Shown: positions 17,702 through 25,058 of the stretch, one piece after another
How positions within the stretch are numbered: the first letter of the stretch is position 1
Layout of the letters: each line of letters opens with the position of its first letter
NCBI GenBank assembly: GCA_017540815.1
Contig: JAFYAI010000040.1
Coordinates: 1 to 59,536, forward strand
Source of the DNA: Spirochaetales bacterium
Lineage (GTDB): Bacteria; Spirochaetota; GWE2-31-10; MWDO01
DNA: 59,536 nt
Reading direction: 5' to 3'
Notes under the pieces: model-generated
What the model was told of the DNA's origin: nothing
Databases searched by the model: none
The model's input: only the letters and a program-made list of their open reading frames with translations
Position numbers and translations under genes: made by a program

Positions 17702-19430
17702 ACTTGATAAATTAGTTTTAGAAAGAATTAATGGAGATTCTTTTGAATATAAATTTTCAACTGGAATAAACTATTTTAAAGGTGACAATGGATGTGGAAA
17801 AACAGAGTTTTGTAAATTTCTCGACTATATGCTAGGAAGTAGCGAGGATTTAAGAGGGAAGGATTGGTTTAAAGAATTAGGCAAAGGCATTTTAGACATT
17901 CTTATAGATGGTGTAAAATATAGTTTTATGAGAACCTTAAATAGAGAAAAAAATTATATTCAGATAAATGATGAAATTGAAATAATCGAGTGTAATTCAG
18001 AGGATTATAAGATTCGATTAACAGCAGTTTTAAACAATAATCAATCAACATGGTTATTACTGAATAGATTTGCAAACGCAGATATTTCGATACGTTCTCT
18101 TTCTGCGTTTAATTTTTTGGAAGAAAAGGATGTCGGAATCGGTGAGAAAGAGAATTTTTTAACAAAATGTCGAGAGTACAAGTATAAAAAATGGGTTTCT
18201 ATTATTCTTGATTATATTTTTAATCCAAATCAAGATGAAATACTTAATTTAGAAAACGAAATATCAAAATTAAAAGAACTAAAAAAAGAACAAGAAGAGT
18301 TACTCACAAAATTAGATTCATTGAGAAATAGAATTAATTCTGCATTAATTCATCTTAATATTCATTATGAATTTACAAACAATATTACGAAAGTAAAGGA
18401 ATTGTCAAAGAATTTCATGCATACAAAACCTCTTAAGTCAAATAACTATCAAACATTATATCAATTTAATGATATTTCTGAACGAATTAAGCTTATTGAA
18501 AATGCAAATTCTGATGTAGATACTTTTAATAAAGCCGCCCAAAATAGAATTGATTTATTAAGATATTTAAGTAAACTTGTTTCAAAATCAGAAAACTATA
18601 AAAAATTGTCTGAGCCAATAGAATCTCTGCTTGAAGAATTAAATACATCAATCGGGTTTGGACATTACATTGTAAAAAATGAAGTATCAGACAGATTAAA
18701 AAAACTACAAAAAAAGTTTTTAGTTAATGTTAAAGAAGAACAAATATCTGAAAAATATGTATCTATTGATGAAAAATTCAAATATGTTTCTATATTGGAA
18801 GAGTCAATATCAATTTATGAATCTGAATATAAAGATATAAATATTGAAGAAACAATAGAACTCTTAAAAGAAAAAGAAGAACGGCTTGATGAATTAAAAA
18901 CAAGAATGGATGGTGTAAAAATAAATGAATTCGAGCAGAACATTAATTTACTATACTCAAAAGGAAATGCAAATTCAAAACTAATACGAGAAGATATGTC
19001 TTTGCCAAATTTCAAAATTGAATACATAGAAAAAACAAATTCTTTATTATCGTCAATTGAGGTTAAAACAGATAGAGAAGAAAAATCTATTAGAAATAAA
19101 ATTTATAGAGGCAGTCAAGCTAGATTATCACTTATTCAGTTGTGTGGATATTGTGGAATAAATATGCTGTTAAAGAAATACAATAACATACCTTATCTTC
19201 CTGTGCTCGTGTTAGATTATATTTCAAAACCGTTTGATATAGAAAATAAGAAAGCTGTTGGAGATATTTTGTCATCTTTCTTAGATTTGATTGGGAAGAA
19301 TAATTTCCAAATTATTATGTTTGATTGTTGCGAGCAAGAAGATTTTAATATAAATGCAGATAATTATCAGTCATTGATAATAGGTAAAAAGACAGGATTT
19401 GTTCCTTGGTATAAACCACCAAAATCATAG
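17694..19430 (+). CDS. ABC-3C ATPase (SMC/Rad50-like AAA ATPase)
   Basis: 578 residues. Walker A GDNGCGKTEF (30-39) lies near the N-terminus, followed by a long Lys/Glu-rich coiled-coil (~190-430), then the signature region GSQARLSLIQ (~473) and Walker B PVLVLDYISKPF (~503). This layout is that of the DUF3732-like ATPases of ABC-three-component conflict systems, which sense invading nucleic acid or repair intermediates and license the effector. It is the last gene of the operon. The codons are extremely AT-rich. No terminator with a clear U-run follows directly. Confidence 0.82.
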   Translation: MCKLDKLVLERINGDSFEYKFSTGINYFKGDNGCGKTEFCKFLDYMLGSSEDLRGKDWFKELGKGILDILIDGVKYSFMRTLNREKNYIQINDEIEIIECNSEDYKIRLTAVLNNNQSTWLLLNRFANADISIRSLSAFNFLEEKDVGIGEKENFLTKCREYKYKKWVSIILDYIFNPNQDEILNLENEISKLKELKKEQEELLTKLDSLRNRINSALIHLNIHYEFTNNITKVKELSKNFMHTKPLKSNNYQTLYQFNDISERIKLIENANSDVDTFNKAAQNRIDLLRYLSKLVSKSENYKKLSEPIESLLEELNTSIGFGHYIVKNEVSDRLKKLQKKFLVNVKEEQISEKYVSIDEKFKYVSILEESISIYESEYKDINIEETIELLKEKEERLDELKTRMDGVKINEFEQNINLLYSKGNANSKLIREDMSLPNFKIEYIEKTNSLLSSIEVKTDREEKSIRNKIYRGSQARLSLIQLCGYCGINMLLKKYNNIPYLPVLVLDYISKPFDIENKKAVGDILSSFLDLIGKNNFQIIMFDCCEQEDFNINADNYQSLIIGKKTGFVPWYKPPKS

Positions 19431-19781
19431 AAATGAATAATTTATTTCTAAGGTTCCATTATGCCTCACACATTAAACATATTTATTTCCCAATCAGCTG
19501 CCTCTGTTACTTCTAACCAACAAAAGACAGTTAGCTTCAAATAAACTCATTGAAACAATATTTTTTCCCCATTTTAAGGCTCTTTTGTGGGCGTGATGAA
19601 TCACGCCCGTACGTACTCTCCGTTCCCTAGTCCATTACAGACGATGAGACATGAAATAATGAAATTATAAATATAAAAAAATAAGACTTTATTGCCAAAA
19701 TTTGTTATAATATCAATAATAACAAAAAACTAAAATGCGAAAGACGAGAAAATAAAAAATAGTAATGGATGGCAGGAAAAT
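19431..19781. other. Intergenic region after the defence operon
   Basis: 351 bp without a convincing gene. It contains a hairpin GGGCGTGA-TGAA-TCACGCCC (about 19592-19611) followed by CGTACGTAC, and T-rich sequence before it (19559-19571), but no U-tract directly after the hairpin. A possible -10 element TATAAT lies at 19706-19711. Stop codons occur in all frames. Confidence 0.6.
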
Positions 19782-19970
19782 ATGGCAAATATAATACAAC
19801 TTGCAACGCAGGATTTCTGTTTGCAGCATTTGAATCGAAGTAATGACCCTTGCGGTCGTCAGTTTGATCAGATGACTCAGGCTGCACGATCCGTGGCGGC
19901 TATTTTTATATCCTTTATTCTTCTTGATTTATTCCCGCCGTTTTTGTATAATGGTGAATGTGGTGAATGA
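19782..19970 (+). pseudogene. Remnant of a four-helix-bundle (S23-type) protein gene
   Basis: The 62-codon frame contains ANIIQLATQDFCLQHLNR and NDPCGRQFDQMTQAARS, the first two helices of small four-helix-bundle suffix proteins (intact homologues continue with an IVEGSER-like segment). After AARS the sequence becomes unrelated hydrophobic residues and stops, so only a fragment is left. Intact proteins are about 120 to 200 residues and of unknown function. Its decay fits an island with recombination scars. Confidence 0.55.
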
Positions 19971-20047
19971 TATAAGTTTTGATAATATGACGATAAAGCA
20001 TGGCAATGTTACGGCAATGTTGGATATGATTATTTTAGGAATAACAA

Positions 20048-20431
20048 ATGGAAAACAAAATACTTATACACAATATCGATGATTTGAAGAACAAGATATA
20101 CACAATTCGAGGTGTACAGGTAATGCTTGATTTTGATTTAGCTGCAATTTATGGCTATGAAACGAAAAGATTTAACGAGCAGGTTAAAAATAATATCGAA
20201 CGATTTGATGAGGATTTTAGATTTCAGCTGACAGACGAAGAAGTTGAGAAACTTTCAAGGTCAAAATTTTTGACCTTGAACGATATTTACCAGAAGAGAT
20301 TAAGAAGGAGAGAATGTCACACGGATTGGATTTTGCTAACGCAAAATCGGGGAAGAAGAATGGTCGCGAATTTTGCAATAAAAATGCAACGCAAAAATTT
20401 ACATTGCATTTTCGTTGCATTTTTGCAATGA
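20048..20431 (+). CDS. ORF6N-domain protein, C-terminally truncated or degenerate
   Basis: 127 residues. The N-terminal 75 residues match the ORF6N/KilA-N-like domain of phage and island proteins: IRGVQVMLDFDLAAIYGYETKRFNEQV and NIERFDEDFRFQLTDEE, then LSRSKFLTL. Homologues continue with an AFTEQG segment; here the sequence from ~85 on is basic and unrelated, and the last 60 bases carry an inverted repeat around ATGCAACG/CGTTGCAT. I read it as a shortened gene, possibly still expressed. Proteins with this domain are thought to bind DNA. It precedes a DUF1016 nuclease gene, a frequent neighbour in mobile regions. Confidence 0.6.
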   Translation: MENKILIHNIDDLKNKIYTIRGVQVMLDFDLAAIYGYETKRFNEQVKNNIERFDEDFRFQLTDEEVEKLSRSKFLTLNDIYQKRLRRRECHTDWILLTQNRGRRMVANFAIKMQRKNLHCIFVAFLQ

Positions 20432-20465
20432 TGAACTATATAAGTTTTGATAAAGGAAGTCAGAG

Positions 20466-21623
20466 ATGCAGCAGGAATACACAAATGCGGTAAAGGCGAT
20501 AAAAAATGCGATTTTGACATCACAATATGAAGCAGCAAAGGATGTAAATAGAGTTCAGCTTGTGCTATATTTTGGGATAGGACGTTTTTTATCGTCAAAA
20601 AAAGGTAAAGAAACTTGGGGGGGGGCTGTTCTTGATACAATCAGTACTCAATTGCGAAAGGAACTTCCCGGCTTAAGAGGGTTTTCTGCCACAAGTTTAA
20701 AAAACATGCGGCTTTTTTATGAAAATTGGAGTTTTCTCGAAGATTGTAATTCGTCAGTTATAATTGACGGATTGATTGACGAACATTTAAATTCGTCAGA
20801 CGCATCTGACGAATTTGAAGAATCACAAAATTTGGAAATCGTAATTCCCGAATTGAAATTAAGCGGTATAAATATAAATGATTTTCCTATAGAAAACTTT
20901 TTTAAGGTTCCTTTTTCTCATCACATTGCTATTTTCAGTAAAGTAAAAAATCTTCAGGAACGCTATTACTATATTCAGCGTGTTGTAGAAGATCATTTGT
21001 CTGTTGATGCCCTTGAGAGTTTAATTAAAACAAATGCATATAACCATCAGAAAGAAATACCGAATAATTTCAAAAATACTATTGCTTCTTCAAGATTGGC
21101 ACGCAAAGCCATAGAAATGTTCAAAGATGAGTATCTGCTTAACTTTATAAATGTAGAAGAAATCGGTGAGCGAGATAAAGCCGATATTGATGAGCGAGTT
21201 GTTGAACAGGAAATAATCCACAATGTGAAAAACTTTATTATGACTTTTGGGCATGATTTTGCTTTTGTTGGGAATCAGTATCATTTGGAAATGTATGGAC
21301 ACGACCAATATCCTGATTTGCTTTTCTATAATCGCGAGTTGGCGGCTCTTGTTGCTGTGGAATTGAAATACGGAGAATTTAAACCTGCATATTTGGGACA
21401 GCTTAGTGCATATCTGCGTATTCTTGATGATAAAGTAAAAAAGCCGTTTGAAAATCCAAGCATTGGAATAATTCTTTGCAAACAAGCAGACAAGAATTTT
21501 GTTGAATATCTTATCCAAGGTTACAATAATCCAATGGGAGTTGCCACTTACAAAACAGCAGAAGATGTTCGCCGAGTGCTTCCGTCGGAAGAAGAACTTG
21601 CAAATGCTATGAAAGGAATGTAA
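20466..21623 (+). CDS. DUF1016/YhcG-family PD-(D/E)XK nuclease with an in-frame G9 tract
   Basis: 385 residues, full length for the family. The N-terminal YhcG domain shows YFGIGRFLS, ETWGGAVLDTIS, PGLRGFSATSLKNMRLFYENW. The C-terminal nuclease domain shows FGHDFAFVGNQYHLEM, YPDLLFYN (catalytic Asp, ~283) and VAVELKYGEF (E-x-K, ~300), then YLGQLSAYL. Such proteins are found near type I restriction systems and act on DNA. Codons ~51-53 contain nine consecutive G bases (20617-20625), a possible slippage site that would switch the protein off. FolC starts 3 bp after its stop and may be co-transcribed. Confidence 0.85.
   Translation: MQQEYTNAVKAIKNAILTSQYEAAKDVNRVQLVLYFGIGRFLSSKKGKETWGGAVLDTISTQLRKELPGLRGFSATSLKNMRLFYENWSFLEDCNSSVIIDGLIDEHLNSSDASDEFEESQNLEIVIPELKLSGININDFPIENFFKVPFSHHIAIFSKVKNLQERYYYIQRVVEDHLSVDALESLIKTNAYNHQKEIPNNFKNTIASSRLARKAIEMFKDEYLLNFINVEEIGERDKADIDERVVEQEIIHNVKNFIMTFGHDFAFVGNQYHLEMYGHDQYPDLLFYNRELAALVAVELKYGEFKPAYLGQLSAYLRILDDKVKKPFENPSIGIILCKQADKNFVEYLIQGYNNPMGVATYKTAEDVRRVLPSEEELANAMKGM
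20617..20625 (+). repeat. G9 homopolymer inside the DUF1016 gene
   Basis: Nine G bases encode W-G-G-A in the conserved WG motif of the domain. A gain or loss of one base would truncate the protein near residue 60. Confidence 0.9.
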
Positions 21624-21626
21624 ACA

Positions 21627-22922
21627 ATGCAATATAAAACACTTACACAATGCACTGACTATTTATACGGGCTGACCAATCTGGAGAAGAATCTCCGCGA
21701 TGACAAGGCTAAGGCTTGTTATACTCTGGATAATATTCGGCAGCTTATGAATGTCGTTAAGAATGTTTACCCCGATCTGCTGACCGGTAAGAAGGTAATG
21801 CACATTGCCGGAACTAAGGGTAAAGGTTCGACGGCATATATCGCGTCAAGTCTGCTGATGACTCATTACAAAACAGCGACTTTCGTTTCTCCGCATTTGA
21901 TCAGTCCGACTGAGCGGCTGCTGTTGAATCTGACTCCAATCAATGATGATGAGTTTATCCGGCTGACTAACGAACTTGCAGAGATAGTGGATAGTCAGAT
22001 GCCGTCTGAGAAAGTTATCCCGACGACATTTGAGTCATTCTATCTGATGTTCCTGCTGATGGCTTATCATCATCATGCAGATGTGATTGTGCAGGAGACC
22101 GGCTTGGGCGGGCGGCTCGATGCTACGAATGTGATTGACTCGGATGTGGCGGTCATAACACCGATTGGCTACGATCACACAGAGCTGCTTGGTGATACGA
22201 TTGAGGCGATCGCCGGTGAGAAGGCCGGGATTATCAAGGGCGGTCAGGCGGTGATTGCACCGCAGTATTATAAGGTTGAGCCTGTGTTTAAGCGGCAGGC
22301 TCATTCTGTCAGAGCGGAGATCCATTACGCAGAGAATGAGGTTAAATGTGAGTATCGCTATTCTGACGGCGGGTATGATGTGTCGATCGAAGAATGTCAT
22401 ATCCGGCTAAACTGTCTCGGAGACCATCAGGTTAATAATCTCATTACGGCTTTTGATGCGTGCCGCATTCTCGATCCGCAGATTACGCAGTATGTTAAGG
22501 AAGAAACTCGGATTATCCTGCCGCCCGGACGAATACAGATTGTGCGGACGACACCTCCGCTCATCGCCGATACTGCTCATAATCGAGAGTCTGTTGATAC
22601 ACTTGTGACGACGCTGCAGCGTTATTATCCCGATGTGAAGTGGCTTGTGCTGTCGTCAATGGCGGCGGATAAGGATTATCGGTATTTTTATAAGCGGCTG
22701 TCGGAGATTGCCGATAAGTTTATCATTACATCTTTGTCATCATCGAAGGTGAGCAATCCGAAGATTATTGCCGATTATGCAGCACAATTGTGCGAGACTG
22801 ATTTTGTACCTGATACTGATTCGGCAATCCGCCTTGCCATTTCGCAGAATATTCCGCTATTGGTGACAGGATCGTTTTATCTGACAGGACCGGTTATACA
22901 ATTCATAATGCATAATTCATAA
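21627..22922 (+). CDS. folC: Folylpolyglutamate synthase / dihydrofolate synthase
   Basis: 431 residues. Motifs of the Mur ligase-like FolC family are present: YGLTNLEKNL at the start, the P-loop AGTKGKGSTAYI (~61-72), SPHLISPTERL (folate binding), ETGLGGRLDATN and the C-terminal-domain segment DTAHNRESV. It adds glutamate to (dihydro)folates in the cytoplasm. Base composition returns to that of housekeeping genes here, so the accessory patch ends at its start codon. It starts 3 bp after the DUF1016 stop without a clear own promoter. Confidence 0.9.
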   Translation: MQYKTLTQCTDYLYGLTNLEKNLRDDKAKACYTLDNIRQLMNVVKNVYPDLLTGKKVMHIAGTKGKGSTAYIASSLLMTHYKTATFVSPHLISPTERLLLNLTPINDDEFIRLTNELAEIVDSQMPSEKVIPTTFESFYLMFLLMAYHHHADVIVQETGLGGRLDATNVIDSDVAVITPIGYDHTELLGDTIEAIAGEKAGIIKGGQAVIAPQYYKVEPVFKRQAHSVRAEIHYAENEVKCEYRYSDGGYDVSIEECHIRLNCLGDHQVNNLITAFDACRILDPQITQYVKEETRIILPPGRIQIVRTTPPLIADTAHNRESVDTLVTTLQRYYPDVKWLVLSSMAADKDYRYFYKRLSEIADKFIITSLSSSKVSNPKIIADYAAQLCETDFVPDTDSAIRLAISQNIPLLVTGSFYLTGPVIQFIMHNS

Positions 22923-22931
22923 TGCATAATT
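22904..22931 (+). repeat. Short direct repeat AATTCATAATGCAT
   Basis: Two adjacent copies of AATTCATAATGCATA at the 3' end of folC; the stop codon lies inside the second copy, suggesting a local duplication at the gene end. Confidence 0.7.
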
Positions 22932-23011
22932 GAGTGAGAGATTTATAATAACATATTCCGCTTTCTGTATTGTCTGAGAATAAGGAAGAGATATAAATAA
23001 GGAGTACAATT

Positions 23012-23353
23012 ATGAATAAATTCAAGGTCACAGGTTTTACTTTTTGGGGTGATAGTCGTTTTATTAGTGACGATATTGATGAAAATGATCGACCTACACC
23101 GAGAGATTATGCAGATATGAAAAGAGCAGTAGTCAATTATTTGGCAGACACAGATACATTTTTCCTACCTGAATATCATCAGCATGGAGAATATGGCGTT
23201 CCTATTTTGAATGATAAATATAGATTTGAATGTTCAATGCGTGCATGGGGACGTGTATTAGCAGATGCCTTCGGCGGAGATTATGTTGAATATTATTGCC
23301 ATTTTGATGACTCATATCCTATAAAACTTCCAGATGAGGATATGAGAAAATAA
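23012..23353 (+). CDS. Hypothetical protein, 113 residues
   Basis: ATG follows AAGGAG. Acidic, soluble, no signal peptide or membrane segment; contains FTFWGDSRFISDDIDEND, a Trp/Tyr-rich centre and DYVEYYCHFDDSYPIKLPDED. I do not recognise the family. It stands alone between folC and the caspase-like gene and has its own strong terminator. Its small size and position beside defence genes would suit an immunity or regulatory protein, but nothing in the sequence proves this. Confidence 0.65.
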   Translation: MNKFKVTGFTFWGDSRFISDDIDENDRPTPRDYADMKRAVVNYLADTDTFFLPEYHQHGEYGVPILNDKYRFECSMRAWGRVLADAFGGDYVEYYCHFDDSYPIKLPDEDMRK

Positions 23354-23380
23354 AGCAAATTTTAATAGATTAGTAATTGT

Positions 23381-23420
23381 AAACGCAGTATATTTTGCTA
23401 TCGTAAAATATACTGCGTTT
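23381..23420 (+). terminator. Strong hairpin after the 113-residue gene
   Basis: Perfect 16-bp stem AAACGCAGTATATTTT / AAAATATACTGCGTTT with an 8-nt loop; only a short T-rich stretch (ATCTTTAT) follows. It insulates the downstream RNA promoter at 23443. Confidence 0.75.
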
Positions 23421-23442
23421 ATCTTTATATTCATAAATTTAT

Positions 23443-23471
23443 TTGACAACTTCTATATAATGTGATAAACT
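23443..23471 (+). promoter_or_regulatory. Promoter of structured RNA copy C
   Basis: TTGACA (23443-23448), 17-bp spacer, TAAACT (23466-23471). A TATAAT at 23456 lies too close to this -35 box to be used with it. Same layout as at the two other copies. Confidence 0.6.
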
Positions 23472-23477
23472 TCATTT

Positions 23478-23662
23478 AGAATAAAACCGTGTTTAGAAGC
23501 GATTCGTACTCGCAATAAAACATAGGTATTTACCAAATTCATATTCTATCGTTGTGGGCTTTTCGCTTAGAAAAGACCCGCAGTTTTGATGGGCAAGATG
23601 TATTTTGTTCTATGAATTTGGGGATACACTTGCCGTACGGCTTCAAAACTGCGGGTCTTGTT
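23478..23662 (+). ncRNA. Structured double-pseudoknot RNA, copy C (upstream of the caspase-like gene)
   Basis: Predicted helices: outer stem TGTTT/AAACA (23490-94/23518-22); inner stem GCGA/TCGC (23499-502/23510-13) with loop TTCGTAC; pseudoknot 1, CGTAC (23505-09) with GTACG (23635-39); central helix GTAT..CCAAATTCATA with TATGAATTTGG..ATAC (23526-43/23611-27); hairpin CTTTTC/GAAAAG (23559-75); pseudoknot 2, a perfect 17-bp helix between 23573-23589 and 23643-23659. The architecture matches copies A and B while the sequence differs. The 3' end lacks the TTTTT run of the other copies, so transcription may continue into the gene at 23691, making this a leader RNA for it. Confidence 0.75.
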
Positions 23663-23690
23663 CTATTATTATAGAATTCGGAGGACTGCA

Positions 23691-24941
23691 ATGAAAAGTA
23701 AAAATTTTTTTTGTATCATTTTGTTGATGTTTATTTCTGTATCGATATATGGTGAAGCTAGAAATGCATTGCTGATAGCCAATGGCAAATATGCAAAACT
23801 ATCTAAGTTGGATAATCCTATTCCTGAAGCAATAGCATTGAAGAAATCTCTATTGGAGCTTGGATTTGAAGTTACACTTATTTCAAACGCAACATTAGAA
23901 AATACGAAGATCGAAATGAAAAAATTCCGAGATAAAATCAAAAATGAAAAAGGCATAGCTTTTTTTCATTATGGTGGTCATGCTGTGCAGGTTAGCGGAG
24001 AGAATTATCTTATTCCTATAGATGCTGATATTCCAAATGAGGATTATGTATCAACAAGGACCTATCCGATTAAAGAATTGATGATTAGTATGGTTGGAGA
24101 AACAAACATTGTTGTACTTGACTGTTGCCGCAATAACCCGATTCCTGCTTCTAGTAGAAATGCTGTTCGAGGTCTTCAAATGATTTCTGATAAACTTAAA
24201 AACTCTGTTATTGTTTATTCGGCACAACCAGGACAGACAGCAGAAGATGGGGTATTTACTCCTATTTTTACAAGAAAAATACTTGACAATAAATCTTTTA
24301 GTGAAGTTTTGATTGATGTTCGTAACGAAGTATCTAAAATAACGAATGGCAAGCAAATACCAGGAGAGTACAATGAAATAACCGAGCAAATTTATCTTGC
24401 TAATGTTCCGGGGAAAGACGAGAAACTTGCCAAAGAAATAGCTTATGAAAAAGCAAGAAAAAAAGCTTTAGAAGCAGATTTGGCTATGGCTCAAAGTTCA
24501 AAAGAAAAAGAAAGAATTAATCAAGAATTAGAGCGTGTAGAGGCAGAAACGAAACATAAGCAATTAGAACTTGAAAAAGAAAAAAAACGTCAGCAATATG
24601 AACAAGAAGAAACAAGAAGGCGACAAGAAGAATTTGAGAAGCAAAAGCGACAGCAGGAAGAACTTGATAGAATAAAACGAGAAAATGAAATAAAGCGTCA
24701 TGAGTTGGAAAAAATAAAAACTGCTACTACAAATGATAAAAATAGTATAAAAGAAAATAATGTATCTTCTACTAATATAGTTAAAAGTAAGTCTGTTGTA
24801 AAACCAGCAACCGTTAAAGATAATTTAAAAAGTCATAATAGTTTGAATATATCATTTCTTATATCGTGTATGATTGGAATAATAATATCGAGTGGATTGA
24901 TATATGTTTTTTATATATTATGGGTGATGTATAATCATTGA
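23691..24941 (+). CDS. Caspase-like (peptidase C14) protein with signal peptide, coiled coil and C-terminal membrane helix
   Basis: 416 residues from the ATG at 23691 (GGAGG upstream). Residues 1-21 form a signal peptide. The caspase p20-like domain follows, with catalytic His97 in HYGGHAVQ and Cys146 in VVLDCCRNNP, both in the canonical positions. Residues ~240-350 are a Glu/Lys/Arg/Gln-rich coiled coil. A single hydrophobic segment lies at ~382-408. The layout suggests an exported or membrane-tethered Arg/Lys-type protease whose targets are unknown. Bacterial caspase homologues act in cell-death defence or in surface biology; the export signal favours the latter or an envelope role. Its leader contains structured RNA copy C. 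Confidence 0.83.
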   Translation: MKSKNFFCIILLMFISVSIYGEARNALLIANGKYAKLSKLDNPIPEAIALKKSLLELGFEVTLISNATLENTKIEMKKFRDKIKNEKGIAFFHYGGHAVQVSGENYLIPIDADIPNEDYVSTRTYPIKELMISMVGETNIVVLDCCRNNPIPASSRNAVRGLQMISDKLKNSVIVYSAQPGQTAEDGVFTPIFTRKILDNKSFSEVLIDVRNEVSKITNGKQIPGEYNEITEQIYLANVPGKDEKLAKEIAYEKARKKALEADLAMAQSSKEKERINQELERVEAETKHKQLELEKEKKRQQYEQEETRRRQEEFEKQKRQQEELDRIKRENEIKRHELEKIKTATTNDKNSIKENNVSSTNIVKSKSVVKPATVKDNLKSHNSLNISFLISCMIGIIISSGLIYVFYILWVMYNH

Positions 24942-24962
24942 TATTATTAAATAATTGTTTAT

Positions 24963-25001
24963 AAAAAAAACTGAAAATCTATTGATTTTTCAGTTTTTTT
25001 T
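24963..25001 (+). terminator. Terminator of the caspase-like gene, overlapping the next promoter
   Basis: A8-CTGAAAATC / GATTTTTCAG-T8 hairpin (one bulged base) directly followed by GTTATAAT. The next gene's -35 (TTGATT, 24982) lies inside this hairpin. Confidence 0.8.
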
Positions 25002-25009
25002 GTTATAAT
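24982..25009 (+). promoter_or_regulatory. Predicted promoter of the KAP-type NTPase gene
   Basis: TTGATT (24982-24987), 16-bp spacer, TATAAT (25004-25009). The -35 element forms part of the upstream terminator hairpin. Confidence 0.55.
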
Positions 25010-25058
25010 TGCTGAAAGAAGTTTTTCTTATGATAGAGTTATTAAATGGAGATGTTGT

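Noticed and set aside
19592-19611. Hairpin GGGCGTGA-TGAA-TCACGCCC as terminator of the defence operon
   Set aside because: It lies 160 bp after the last stop and has no U-run directly behind it; a REP-like role is equally likely.
23381-23662. Possible CRISPR array or tracrRNA
   Set aside because: The inverted repeats are few and non-identical; no regularly spaced direct repeats or cas genes exist in the window.
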